Assembly (NCBI RefSeq): GCF_001611975.1
Contig: NZ_CP014525.1
Coordinates: 62,001-126,000 of the forward strand
Origin: Haematospirillum jordaniae
Lineage (GTDB): Bacteria > Pseudomonadota > Alphaproteobacteria > Rhodospirillales > Rhodospirillaceae
Reading direction: 5' to 3'
DNA length: 64,000 nt
Below the pieces are notes generated by a model. It searched no databases. It was not told where the DNA came from and worked only from the letters and a program-made list of their open reading frames with translations. Below, one piece after another: positions 17,632 to 25,736 of this stretch (within the stretch, counting starts at the first letter, position 1; the number at the start of each line of letters is the position of its first letter). The position numbers were made by a program, and so were the translations under genes.

Positions 17632-18315
17632 TCAGCCCCGCACTTGATGGCAACGCGCAATCCCCTCATAGGCCGTTGCAAGCAGACGAACAATAGCGTC
17701 TACATCATCCAAGCGTGCCGTGTTCAAAACCAGATCAAACGCTGCCGGATCATCTGAACGGGCACCGAACATATCTTTCAGAAAACACAAACGCGCCGTA
17801 TCCGCCTCCAGAACCTGTTGGTCGGCAATGGCCTCCGGCACGGCATTACGCTCGGCGATCCTCTTGATACGTACAGACCGCGGGGCAACAAGCTTCAAGC
17901 GAAGGGCACAGGAATCCTCCAGAACAAGGTGTGCACCACGTCCGAGAATAATGCCACCAACCTTGGACAACCCCAGAAAGATATTCACTAGGTGGGTTCG
18001 CCAAGCATCCTTGGAAAGATCTTTCCCCTTCAAAAGCCCCACCAGCCATAAATCACTGGCACGCCCCACACTTTCATCCAGCATTTTCGCCGTCTCCTGA
18101 TCAACATCAAGGCGGCTGGCAATCTTGCCAATCAAGGCGCGATCATACAGGGGAACCTGCAAATGAGCAGACAGAGCCTCTGCAACTTGGCGCCCCAATG
18201 CCCCATGTTCCCTGGAAATCGTAAGCACCGGACGCACCGGACGCCCGGCAGCCGAGTCTGACTTGAGACGGCTCGCAGACATCAGGGCCTGCATGGCAGC
18301 ATGCACATCGGTCAT
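17632..18315 (-). CDS. Cytidylate kinase-like family protein
   Basis: A 227-residue protein resembling the cytidylate kinase-like P-loop family. LTISREHGALGRQVAEALSAHL near residue 30 corresponds to a degenerate nucleotide-binding start (SREHGALG instead of GxxxxGK). IILGRGAHLVL and the RIKRIAERNAV region fit the rest of the kinase fold. Members of this family are not the essential Cmk, and their substrate is unknown. The start ATG at 18315 is preferred over a GTG at 18327. It is close to ctaA (32 bases) in the same direction. Confidence 0.75.
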   Translation of the reverse strand: MTDVHAAMQALMSASRLKSDSAAGRPVRPVLTISREHGALGRQVAEALSAHLQVPLYDRALIGKIASRLDVDQETAKMLDESVGRASDLWLVGLLKGKDLSKDAWRTHLVNIFLGLSKVGGIILGRGAHLVLEDSCALRLKLVAPRSVRIKRIAERNAVPEAIADQQVLEADTARLCFLKDMFGARSDDPAAFDLVLNTARLDDVDAIVRLLATAYEGIARCHQVRG

Positions 18316-18444
18316 CAAAAACCCCACACCCTGTCATCCCCGCCAGGAACAAAGACGGGACGAAAACACCCCTGCTGAACCAAGGGCAACCCCAAGGTAC
18401 CGAGTATACCTGACACACGGGGAATGCGCCAAGAGAAGCCAAAC

Positions 18445-18472
18445 AAAAAACCGGGGCCTTCACAGCCCCGGT
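18445..18472 (-). terminator. Rho-independent terminator after cheZ
   Basis: CCGGGGC at 18451-18457 and GCCCCGG at 18465-18471 form a 7-bp stem (8 bp with the flanking A-T pair). On the minus strand it is followed by TTTTTTG, 35 bases past the cheZ stop. Confidence 0.85.
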
Positions 18473-18506
18473 TCAAGCAAACGTACGTAACTGGATAACA
18501 GGATAT

Positions 18507-19304
18507 TCAGCCAAACAGCTTGTCGATATCGCCCTGAGAAATCGCTCTCTCGGCCATCTGAGGGCCGTTAAGCAGTCGACGCTCGTCATCACCAGCCGGC
18601 GTATCGGGCATTTCAGCCAGAAGCTCTTCAAAGGTTTCCTGCCCCCAGATATTGATCATCTTGTCGATACGCTCTTCAACAAACTTCAGCGTGCTGACGA
18701 CCTTGTTGATGCGCTGACCGGTGATATCTTGGAAGTTGGCATGTTCGAAAATTGACACAACATGTTCGCTGATATCTTCGGCGAGATGGGCAAAGTAAGC
18801 ATCATCGGCCTTGGAACGCAGGTTCTGGGCGGCGTTGTCGATTTTTTCGGCCGCTTCCAGAATACCATCGGTCGCCCGCTCGGTTGCACCGACAACGGCA
18901 TCCAGTTCCCCGGCGACGATATCAAGCCTATCAGAATCCCCGTCACTGGTCCGCAACTGCGCAATTTCGCGTTTCGTCTCCTGAATGGAGTTGGCCAAAG
19001 CCCGCAACTCCATCTTCAGAATGCGCACTTCGGCACGCTGACGCTCAAACTCCTGCACCAAGGGATCCTCGGGATCGGGCTCCCCATCGGCAGCTTTTTG
19101 CTCGTCTTCCGGCGGAATAACATACGTTCTGAGGAGATGACTGAGGTGACTGACCTCATTCTTCAGGGCGGAAACCTCGTCACGCATTTCAGGATCAGAG
19201 GCAGCAACAACAGCGCCACCGGCAGGGGAAGCGTCACCGCCATAGCGGTTACGCAGCTGAACCTCTGCGGTGAACATCTTGCGCGGGGAACGCCCTTTGT
19301 CCAT
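18507..19304 (-). CDS. cheZ: Chemotaxis protein phosphatase CheZ
   Basis: A 265-residue, highly helical and acidic protein. The catalytic region FQDITGQRINKVV carries the family's Asp and Gln residues used to dephosphorylate CheY-P. Residues 60-180 form the long helical hairpin. The C-terminus ends AISQGDIDKLFG, which resembles both the CheY-binding tail of CheZ and the SQxEID motif at the N-terminus of FliM. The start at 19304 is chosen because GAGG lies six bases before it; an ATG four codons earlier lacks a site. No other che genes adjoin it here, although a chemoreceptor gene lies at 3.7 kb. It ends in a good terminator. Confidence 0.88.
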   Translation of the reverse strand: MDKGRSPRKMFTAEVQLRNRYGGDASPAGGAVVAASDPEMRDEVSALKNEVSHLSHLLRTYVIPPEDEQKAADGEPDPEDPLVQEFERQRAEVRILKMELRALANSIQETKREIAQLRTSDGDSDRLDIVAGELDAVVGATERATDGILEAAEKIDNAAQNLRSKADDAYFAHLAEDISEHVVSIFEHANFQDITGQRINKVVSTLKFVEERIDKMINIWGQETFEELLAEMPDTPAGDDERRLLNGPQMAERAISQGDIDKLFG

Positions 19305-19678
19305 TCCTGCCCTCATCCAGTACTGAATTCGGTCAAGTCACTCTGCCCATGCCGACAAGGAAACCACTAAAAGGCCCCACTCGCCATGGACCAGAATAAC
19401 CGGCACACCCCGACGACAGGACATACTTCCCGACCGCTTTGTGCATACCGAGGGATACCGCACTTTTCCAAACCCCGGCAAGGCTGCAGACCCGGATGTG
19501 TCCATCCGGACCACGTAACCTGCCTGCAAATAATTTTGATGACAAAAAGCACGTGGTAACACAAAGCCAAAGCATGCTGTTACTCACGTCATTTAGGGCT
19601 GGAAAACAGGGCAGTCGACATGCCAGCATGGTTCTAATTTCACCCGTACGGCAACAGAAGCTGGAGAATCCGACACCC
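19305..19678. other. Divergent intergenic region between cheZ and lrgA
   Basis: About 370 bases with no supported gene. It should hold the promoters of cheZ and of the lrgAB pair. A small stem (CCGGATG with CATCCGG, near 19490-19507) is present. Frames on either strand are shadows without ribosome binding sites. Confidence 0.45.
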
Positions 19679-20116
19679 ATGACCCCAGGTTTTATTGCCA
19701 TCCTTGTTGTTTGCCAGGTCACGGGGGAAGCCTTGGCCCGCATAGCCCGCATTCCCGTGCCTGGCCCTGTTCTCGGTATGGTTCTGTTGTTTTCAGGGCT
19801 TATGGTGCGTGGCTTCCTCTTGCGCAGGGGGGGACTGGCCGATCCCCCACCGGAGGGCTTACAGTCCACGGCCAATGCACTTTTGCGACATCTTGGCCTG
19901 TTATTTATCCCCGCAGGGGTGGGAGTCGTAACCTTGACACCACTACTAGCCCTAGAATGGGAGGGAATCACACTGGCGGTCGTGGGATCAACGCTTCTTG
20001 GCCTGATTGTTACAGGCCATGTCATGCAGGCGATGACACCCCGTACACGCTTCTCTGCAGAACCTCATGGCGGGCCGGAGTCAGGCCATGACGTACAGGA
20101 ACAGCCCCCCTCATGA
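19679..20116 (+). CDS. lrgA: LrgA/CidA family membrane protein
   Basis: A 145-residue protein with four hydrophobic segments. IPVPGPVLGMVLLFSGLM matches the family core (PxPGxVxGMxLL), and LLFIPAGVGVV is also characteristic. LrgA with LrgB was described as a holin/antiholin-like system; in Bacillus subtilis the homologous PftAB pair moves pyruvate. The ATG at 19679 gives the usual length, though its ribosome binding site (GGAG about 14 bases upstream) is distant. The C-terminal 30 residues are a polar tail. The stop overlaps the lrgB start (ATGA). Confidence 0.85.
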   Translation: MTPGFIAILVVCQVTGEALARIARIPVPGPVLGMVLLFSGLMVRGFLLRRGGLADPPPEGLQSTANALLRHLGLLFIPAGVGVVTLTPLLALEWEGITLAVVGSTLLGLIVTGHVMQAMTPRTRFSAEPHGGPESGHDVQEQPPS

Positions 20117-20838
20117 TGTCCACACATATCACCAGCGTCTGGAATGACCTCAGCACAAGCCCCCTGACAGGGCTGACCCTCACGCTGTTAGCTTATGTTG
20201 CCGGCTTGTGGATCTTCGAGAAGGGCGGACGACGGGCCATTCTGAATCCGGTCCTAACGGCTATGCTGCTGCTGGTCACAGTCCTCAACATCAGCAATAT
20301 CAGCTATGCTGATTATTTTAGTGGGGCACAATTTATCCATTTCCTGCTGGGGCCAGCTACCGTGGCACTGGCTGTCCCGCTTTATAACCAGCTGGGGCGT
20401 GTGCGCCGCTCCCTGCGAGCCCTTGTTGTAGCCATAGGTACCGGCTCAGTCTGTGCGGCCGGCAGCGCCATTGCTCTGGCATGGGCAGCCGGTGTCAGCC
20501 CCGCCACCCTCGCATCCATAGCACCAAAGTCCGTCACCAGCCCTATCGCCATGGGAATTGCCGAGCAGATCGGTGGTTTGCCCTCCCTGGCGGCGGTTGT
20601 TGTTATCCTGACCGGCATCCTAGGAGCCGTGGTTGGCCCCGGGATCCTACGCCTGACCGGAGTTCGTGACCGTCGGGCCTGCGGTGTAGCCATGGGCACG
20701 GTGTGCCACGGCGTCGGAACAGCACGCGCCCTTCAGCACAGCGAAGTCAGCGGTGCCTTCTCCAGCCTGTCCATGGGCCTCAACGGCTTGGCCACGGCCA
20801 TTATCCTGCCGATTTTATGGGTCCTTTTTACCGGATAA
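20113..20838 (+). CDS. lrgB: LrgB/CidB family membrane protein
   Basis: A 241-residue membrane protein with six or more hydrophobic segments. LGPATVALAVPLYNQ and APKSVTSPIAMGIAEQIGG are LrgB signatures, and AMGTVCHGVGTARAL is the conserved C-terminal motif. It starts inside the lrgA stop codon, so the pair is translationally coupled. Related pairs are controlled by LytS/LytTR systems, one of which is encoded at 30-32 kb here. Pyruvate transport is an inference from that family knowledge. It is convergent with the lipocalin gene, eight bases away. Confidence 0.9.
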   Translation: MMSTHITSVWNDLSTSPLTGLTLTLLAYVAGLWIFEKGGRRAILNPVLTAMLLLVTVLNISNISYADYFSGAQFIHFLLGPATVALAVPLYNQLGRVRRSLRALVVAIGTGSVCAAGSAIALAWAAGVSPATLASIAPKSVTSPIAMGIAEQIGGLPSLAAVVVILTGILGAVVGPGILRLTGVRDRRACGVAMGTVCHGVGTARALQHSEVSGAFSSLSMGLNGLATAIILPILWVLFTG

Positions 20839-20846
20839 GAAACCCA

Positions 20847-21389
20847 TCAGGGAATGGGCGGCTGTTGGGTAAGAACCAGCTTCGAGACCGGATAACCCAG
20901 ACGCTCTGCCTTACCCTTAAGGATCTCGTACTGGGATTTACTCATCGTCGGGGTACGCGACAGTATCCAGAGATAGCGCCGGTCAGGAGAGCCAACGACA
21001 GACCACCGATAGCCTGCATCAAGAGCAAGGACCCAGTACGCTCCCTCGGTAAACGGAAAAAAGCTGACAAACAGACGGGATCCATCCGGCAGCAAGGGAT
21101 CGAGGCGCGCTGTTCCCTTTGCTTCCCGCTCCCGCCCACGGAAAGACTCGTGCAGGCAGCGGTTTGTAACCTCTATGGTTCCGTCAAAAGTCTTCTCATA
21201 CTTGGCTGTGGTTGCCACACACCCCTCTTGGAACGGAGCAGGCAACGAGGCAATTTCGTACCAGGTTCCCATATAACGATCCATGTCAACCGGGCCAGCC
21301 GTCGGCGGAGCATTCACCGGAGGAACTTTCGGGCCACACCCGGCAAGCAGGCCAGAAACCACAACAGCTACAAATCCGTACCGCTTCAT
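20847..21389 (-). CDS. blc: Outer-membrane lipocalin (Blc-type lipoprotein)
   Basis: A 180-residue lipoprotein. The signal peptide ends in the lipobox LLAGC (Cys18). The lipocalin signature GTWYEIASLP follows, with CVATTAKY and TNRC containing the paired cysteines and PDRRYLWILSRTP near the C-terminus. Bacterial lipocalins bind fatty acids or lysophospholipids and are usually in the outer membrane. The ATG at 21389 has GGAGGG seven bases upstream. Confidence 0.92.
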   Translation of the reverse strand: MKRYGFVAVVVSGLLAGCGPKVPPVNAPPTAGPVDMDRYMGTWYEIASLPAPFQEGCVATTAKYEKTFDGTIEVTNRCLHESFRGREREAKGTARLDPLLPDGSRLFVSFFPFTEGAYWVLALDAGYRWSVVGSPDRRYLWILSRTPTMSKSQYEILKGKAERLGYPVSKLVLTQQPPIP

Positions 21390-21479
21390 CGCAACACCCT
21401 CCACCCGGTTCAGCAGGATAACGGTAGAGAAGACACTCACCGGAAATCAATGGCTTTATAGGGACGAGACCAAAAAAGA

Positions 21480-21502
21480 GCCGGGTTCAAACCAAACCCG
21501 GC
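21480..21502 (-). terminator. Rho-independent terminator after pta
   Basis: GCCGGGTT at 21480-21487 pairs with AACCCGGC at 21495-21502. On the minus strand it is followed by TCTTTTTTGG. It marks the likely end of the pfl-ack-pta transcript. Confidence 0.88.
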
Positions 21503-21532
21503 CCTGATTACCTCAATCCGTATTCACTGGCA

Positions 21533-23638
21533 TCAACCGCCGGACTCAACCGGTCGCGCCGCAGCCTGAATAGCCGTCAGGGCAATTGTATAAACAATGT
21601 CGTCCACCAGAGCACCACGGGACAAGTCATTGACCGGCTTGCGCAAGCCCTGAAGCATCGGACCGACACTGACCACACCGGCAGATCGCTGGACAGCCTT
21701 ATACGTTGTGTTGCCGGTATTCAGATCCGGGAAGACAAAAACCGTCGCACGCCCGGCCACCGGGCTGTCCGGAGCCTTGCTCCGGGCCACACTCTCAACG
21801 CTGGCCGCATCGTACTGCATCGGACCGTCTATGGTCAGGTCCGGACGACGGGAGCGGGCCAGCTCGGTCGCCTGCCTCACCTTCTCGACATCATCGCCAC
21901 TGCCCGATGTTCCCGTTGAATAGGAAATCATCGCTACACGGGGATCAATGCCAAAAGCCCGCGCCGAATCTGCCGACTGAATGGCAATATCGGCCAGCTG
22001 CCCTGCATCGGGGTCTGGATTGATGGCACAGTCGCCATAAACCAGAACCTGGTCCGGCATCAGCATGAAAAAGATGCTGGAGACAATGCTTGCACCCGGT
22101 GCTGTCCGAATTAACTGAAGGGCCGGGCGCACTGTGTTGGCTGTTGTATGAACGGCGCCGGATACAAGGCCATCAACCTCGTCCAAGGCAAGCATAACAG
22201 TGCCCAACACAACCGTATCTTCCAACTGTTGCGCTGCCTGCGGTGCGGTCAATCCCTTGCCCTTGCGCAGCTCGACCAACGGGTCCACATAACGGTCACA
22301 GACAGATTCCGGATCAACAATTTCCAGTCCCTCCGGCAGTTCCAGACCACGCGCAGCCGCTACTTCGCGGATACGACCCGGATTACCCAACAGAACACAG
22401 CGGGCAATTCCCTTGCGATGGCAAATCACCGCAGCTTCTAGGGTCCGGGGTTCATCACCCTCGGGCAACACAATCCGTTTGTCGGCCTTCCGCGCTTCCC
22501 GGATCAAGCGGTAACGGAAGGCGGGAGGCGACAACCGAAGCTCGGAAGGCTCACCGATGATACGCCGCAAAGGCCCCGTATCCAGACGGCTTGCCACAAA
22601 ATCGATCACCTGCTCCATCTGCTCGAAGTCATCGGCAGCAACCCCGCTGGCCAGACGGGACAGGGCAGAAGCCACGGCAAAGGTATCTTCCTTCGCCATG
22701 ACAACCGGCAGGGTACCAGAGCTGGGCGGCATCACCAGATCAGCAACCCGTGGCGACAACGTCCCGCCACCGGTCAACAGAAGTCCGGACAGGGGCACAC
22801 CCCTTTGGTTAGCAAGAGCTGTAGCCAAGGCAATATCGCCACGGTCACAGTGGCTGACAACCAGAGCACCCGGCCCAAGGCGGGAAATACAGGTCTCGGA
22901 TTCACCTGCCGCCACAACGATATTGCGAACCCGTGATGTTGCCAGAGACCCATGATGCAGCACCTTCAGATCCAAGGCACGCACCACATCAGACAAACGG
23001 GGAGCCAGCAACCGTGGCTCCCACGGGACAATACCGATCAGCGGGATTGAAACCTCTGCCTTCTCCATGGCAGCCCGCAAGGCCGAAGCATCAACATCCG
23101 CCGCATGTTTATTGACCAGAACCCCGACCGGGGAACGGTCTGCTGCTGGAAGGCGAACAGCCTTGGCCACGGAAGCAGCTAAGGCATCCACACCTTGGTT
23201 CTGTCCGGGGACAACAACAATCCGACCGGCATCTAGGCTGCGACACATGGCCGCGTTGAGAGCCGTTGCCATACCGCTGCCATTCAGGGGTAGAAGCCCT
23301 TCTAGGACAACAACGTCAACACCGGCAGCCACCGCTTCAACGATTGAAACCACGTCTTCCATCAGGCCATCGATGTCGCCGGCTGTGAAGCGGGCTTCCG
23401 CAACATCGAAAGGAATGGAAGACGCCACCTCGGCAAGGCAAAGCTGACGGGCAAACTGGGCAGACGGATCAGCTAGGTCACCTTCAGAAGCAGGTCCAGA
23501 AGAGTCCGGCTGAGCCACCGGTTTGGCAAAAGCAACCTTCAGGCCACTGCGCTGAAACGCGCGGGCCAATCCCAAAGCCGCAGAGGTCAGCCCTGCATCG
23601 CGGGTTGTTGCCGAAAGAAAAAACGTTTTGGAGGACAT
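21533..23638 (-). CDS. pta: Phosphate acetyltransferase (long form)
   Basis: A 701-residue enzyme that interconverts acetyl-CoA and acetyl phosphate. The N-terminal third is the P-loop-like regulatory domain (TFFLSATTRDAGLTSAALGL). A DRTGG-like central domain and the C-terminal catalytic PTA_PTB domain follow (RIVLPEGDEPRTLEAA, then YGDCAINPDPDAGQLADIA). The length equals that of class II Pta of enterobacteria (about 714). GGGGGAG precedes the ATG at 23638. It lies 12 bases after ackA, so the two are one transcription unit making ATP and acetate from acetyl-CoA produced by pyruvate formate-lyase. Confidence 0.96.
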   Translation of the reverse strand: MSSKTFFLSATTRDAGLTSAALGLARAFQRSGLKVAFAKPVAQPDSSGPASEGDLADPSAQFARQLCLAEVASSIPFDVAEARFTAGDIDGLMEDVVSIVEAVAAGVDVVVLEGLLPLNGSGMATALNAAMCRSLDAGRIVVVPGQNQGVDALAASVAKAVRLPAADRSPVGVLVNKHAADVDASALRAAMEKAEVSIPLIGIVPWEPRLLAPRLSDVVRALDLKVLHHGSLATSRVRNIVVAAGESETCISRLGPGALVVSHCDRGDIALATALANQRGVPLSGLLLTGGGTLSPRVADLVMPPSSGTLPVVMAKEDTFAVASALSRLASGVAADDFEQMEQVIDFVASRLDTGPLRRIIGEPSELRLSPPAFRYRLIREARKADKRIVLPEGDEPRTLEAAVICHRKGIARCVLLGNPGRIREVAAARGLELPEGLEIVDPESVCDRYVDPLVELRKGKGLTAPQAAQQLEDTVVLGTVMLALDEVDGLVSGAVHTTANTVRPALQLIRTAPGASIVSSIFFMLMPDQVLVYGDCAINPDPDAGQLADIAIQSADSARAFGIDPRVAMISYSTGTSGSGDDVEKVRQATELARSRRPDLTIDGPMQYDAASVESVARSKAPDSPVAGRATVFVFPDLNTGNTTYKAVQRSAGVVSVGPMLQGLRKPVNDLSRGALVDDIVYTIALTAIQAAARPVESGG

Positions 23639-23650
23639 CGGTACTCCCCC

Positions 23651-24865
23651 TTATGCCAAGCCGGAAGAAGAGGAAACCAACGCCAAGGCATCGCTGGCGA
23701 TCATCCATTCCTCGTTGGTTGCCACAACAGCCGCCACCGGCTTGCTACCGGCAGAAATCACACCGGCCTTGCCCCTTACAGCGGCCTCATTTGCTGCGGT
23801 GTCCAGCGTCAGACCGAAAACCCCCAAGCGAGCGATGGTATCACGGCGGATCAGCGACGAATTCTCACCAATACCCCCGGTAAAGACCAAAGCATCCAGC
23901 CGTGGCAAGGATGTTGCCAAGGCTCCGACCGTGCGTGCCAGACGATGCACAAAAACGGCCAGTGCCAACCTAGCTCCTTCATGACCTTCGGCTGCCGCCT
24001 GCTCCAGGGTCCGGCAGTCATTCGACAGGCCCGACAACCCCAGCAACCCACTTTCACGGTTCAAGACACGATCGATCCCGTTCAGATCCAGCCCCTCACA
24101 ACGAGCCATATGTAAAACAGCACCAACGTCTATATCACCGCAGCGGGTTCCCATCACCAACCCCTCCAGAGGTGTCATCCCCATGGAAGTGTCGACACTC
24201 TGCCCGTTCAGGACAGCTGCTGCCGATGCCCCGTTACCAAGGTGCGCAATCACAATGCCGTGATCATCGGGATCCAACCCCAGCATTGCAACTGTCTGTG
24301 CAGCCACAAAGCGGTGGCTGGTGCCGTGGAAACCGTACCGCCGTACACCATGCTGGCCATAGAATCGCTGCGGCACAGCATAGGCAAAGGCTGTTTCCGG
24401 CATGGTCTGATGGAAAGCCGTATCAAAAACAGCAACATGCGCAACACTCGGCAAGGCAGCCATTGCCGTACGAACGCCTAGAAGATTAGCTGGATTATGC
24501 AGGGGAGCCAGCGGGGTACAGGCCTCGATATCGGCCAGAACTTCGGGCGTAATCACAACCGAAGTGCAGAACCGTTCACCCCCGTGCACAATACGATGCC
24601 CAACTGCTGTGACACGCTGCAGAAGCCCCTGCTCTCCCAAAACCCCCAAAATAAACGCCAGTGCCGCATCATGGCCCGGCCCGGACAAGGCTACCGTCTG
24701 GCTTTCTCCATCGTGGATACGGTATTTCAGGCGGGCATCCGGGCTTCCCAGGCACTCTGCAAGACCTGACAGCTCGGAATCCTGGCTGCTTCCGGCAAAA
24801 ACCGCGAACTTCAGCGATGAACTACCGCAGTTGATGACCAGAACCAGATTTTGGGTATCGCTCAT
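23651..24865 (-). CDS. ackA: Acetate kinase
   Basis: A 404-residue enzyme converting acetyl phosphate and ADP to acetate and ATP. The two family signatures are present: VLVINCGSSSLKFAVF at the N-terminus and RRYGFHGTSHRFVA in the middle. MGMTPLEGLVMGTRCGDID and FTGGIGENSSLIR complete the ATPase-fold motifs. The start ATG at 24865 gives the normal length. It follows pflA by 63 bases containing a small GGCCGG stem and precedes pta by 12 bases. Confidence 0.97.
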   Translation of the reverse strand: MSDTQNLVLVINCGSSSLKFAVFAGSSQDSELSGLAECLGSPDARLKYRIHDGESQTVALSGPGHDAALAFILGVLGEQGLLQRVTAVGHRIVHGGERFCTSVVITPEVLADIEACTPLAPLHNPANLLGVRTAMAALPSVAHVAVFDTAFHQTMPETAFAYAVPQRFYGQHGVRRYGFHGTSHRFVAAQTVAMLGLDPDDHGIVIAHLGNGASAAAVLNGQSVDTSMGMTPLEGLVMGTRCGDIDVGAVLHMARCEGLDLNGIDRVLNRESGLLGLSGLSNDCRTLEQAAAEGHEGARLALAVFVHRLARTVGALATSLPRLDALVFTGGIGENSSLIRRDTIARLGVFGLTLDTAANEAAVRGKAGVISAGSKPVAAVVATNEEWMIASDALALVSSSSGLA

Positions 24866-24928
24866 AACAAAAACTCGCCTCGTCGCAGGGCCGGCGCAGA
24901 ATGATGATCCGGCCGGAACAGAAAAAAA

Positions 24929-25711
24929 TCAGTAAACGGTCAAACCATACGCCGCAAAACGCTTGCGTGCAGCATCAGTTTGCTCCGCTGTCGGAACCGG
25001 AGTATCAGCCAGGGGATAGTCCATATCAAGCGACTCCCATTTGGAAGCACCCAGCTGATGAAACGGAAGAACTTCAACGCGTTCAACCGCTGAACCAAGT
25101 GAGACCAGAAACTCTCCCAGACGGTCGATATCCGCGGCCCCGTCGGTCACGCCGGGAACCAGCACATACCGAATCCACATCGACTTGCCAAGTCGAACCA
25201 GGCGACGGGCAAAATCAAGGGTCGGTTGCAATGGCTGTCCGACAAGACGTTGGTAGGCATCCGGATCACTGTGTTTGATGTCCAACAGGACAAGATCGAC
25301 CGGATCAAACCAGTCATCATCCACATCAGCATGCAGGAACCCCTGCGTATCCAAGGCACAGTGCAGGCCAAATTCGTCCTTCAGGCGCCGCAGCAGGGCA
25401 CCGGCAAAAGCCGCCTGCATCAGCGGCTCTCCGCCAGACAAGGTCACCCCGCCGCTGCGCTTGAGAAAACGGGCATAGGGGCTGACCTCGGCAACCGCCT
25501 CATCCAGTGTGACAAGGCGGCCGTTATGCAGTTTCCAGGTATCCGGATTGTGGCAATACGAACACCGGAACAAACATCCTGACAAAAACAGAACGACGCG
25601 CATCCCCGGTCCGTCAACCGCCGCCCCGGTTTCCACCGAATGCAGATAGCCACAGGGATGATCCCCACCGGGAGCAACCGGAACATGGGGGCGGGTCAGG
25701 GACATAGGCAT
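24929..25711 (-). CDS. pflA: Pyruvate formate-lyase activating enzyme
   Basis: A 260-residue radical SAM enzyme that puts the glycyl radical into PflB. The 4Fe-4S motif CxxxCxxC is Cys46, Cys50 and Cys53 in SGCLFRCSYCHNPDTW. GGVTLSGGEPLMQ is the conserved glycine-rich SAM motif. The start at 25711 keeps a proper distance from GGAG; an ATG at 25720 is only one base from it. The enzyme is active only without oxygen. It sits 25 bases after pflB in the same operon. Confidence 0.95.
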   Translation of the reverse strand: MPMSLTRPHVPVAPGGDHPCGYLHSVETGAAVDGPGMRVVLFLSGCLFRCSYCHNPDTWKLHNGRLVTLDEAVAEVSPYARFLKRSGGVTLSGGEPLMQAAFAGALLRRLKDEFGLHCALDTQGFLHADVDDDWFDPVDLVLLDIKHSDPDAYQRLVGQPLQPTLDFARRLVRLGKSMWIRYVLVPGVTDGAADIDRLGEFLVSLGSAVERVEVLPFHQLGASKWESLDMDYPLADTPVPTAEQTDAARKRFAAYGLTVY

Positions 25712-25736
25712 ACGCGTCATTCTCCGGGTAACAAGT

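Noticed and set aside
19333..20025. 230-codon minus-strand frame opposite lrgA
   Set aside because: Low-complexity translation with no family resemblance; overlaps a conserved gene.
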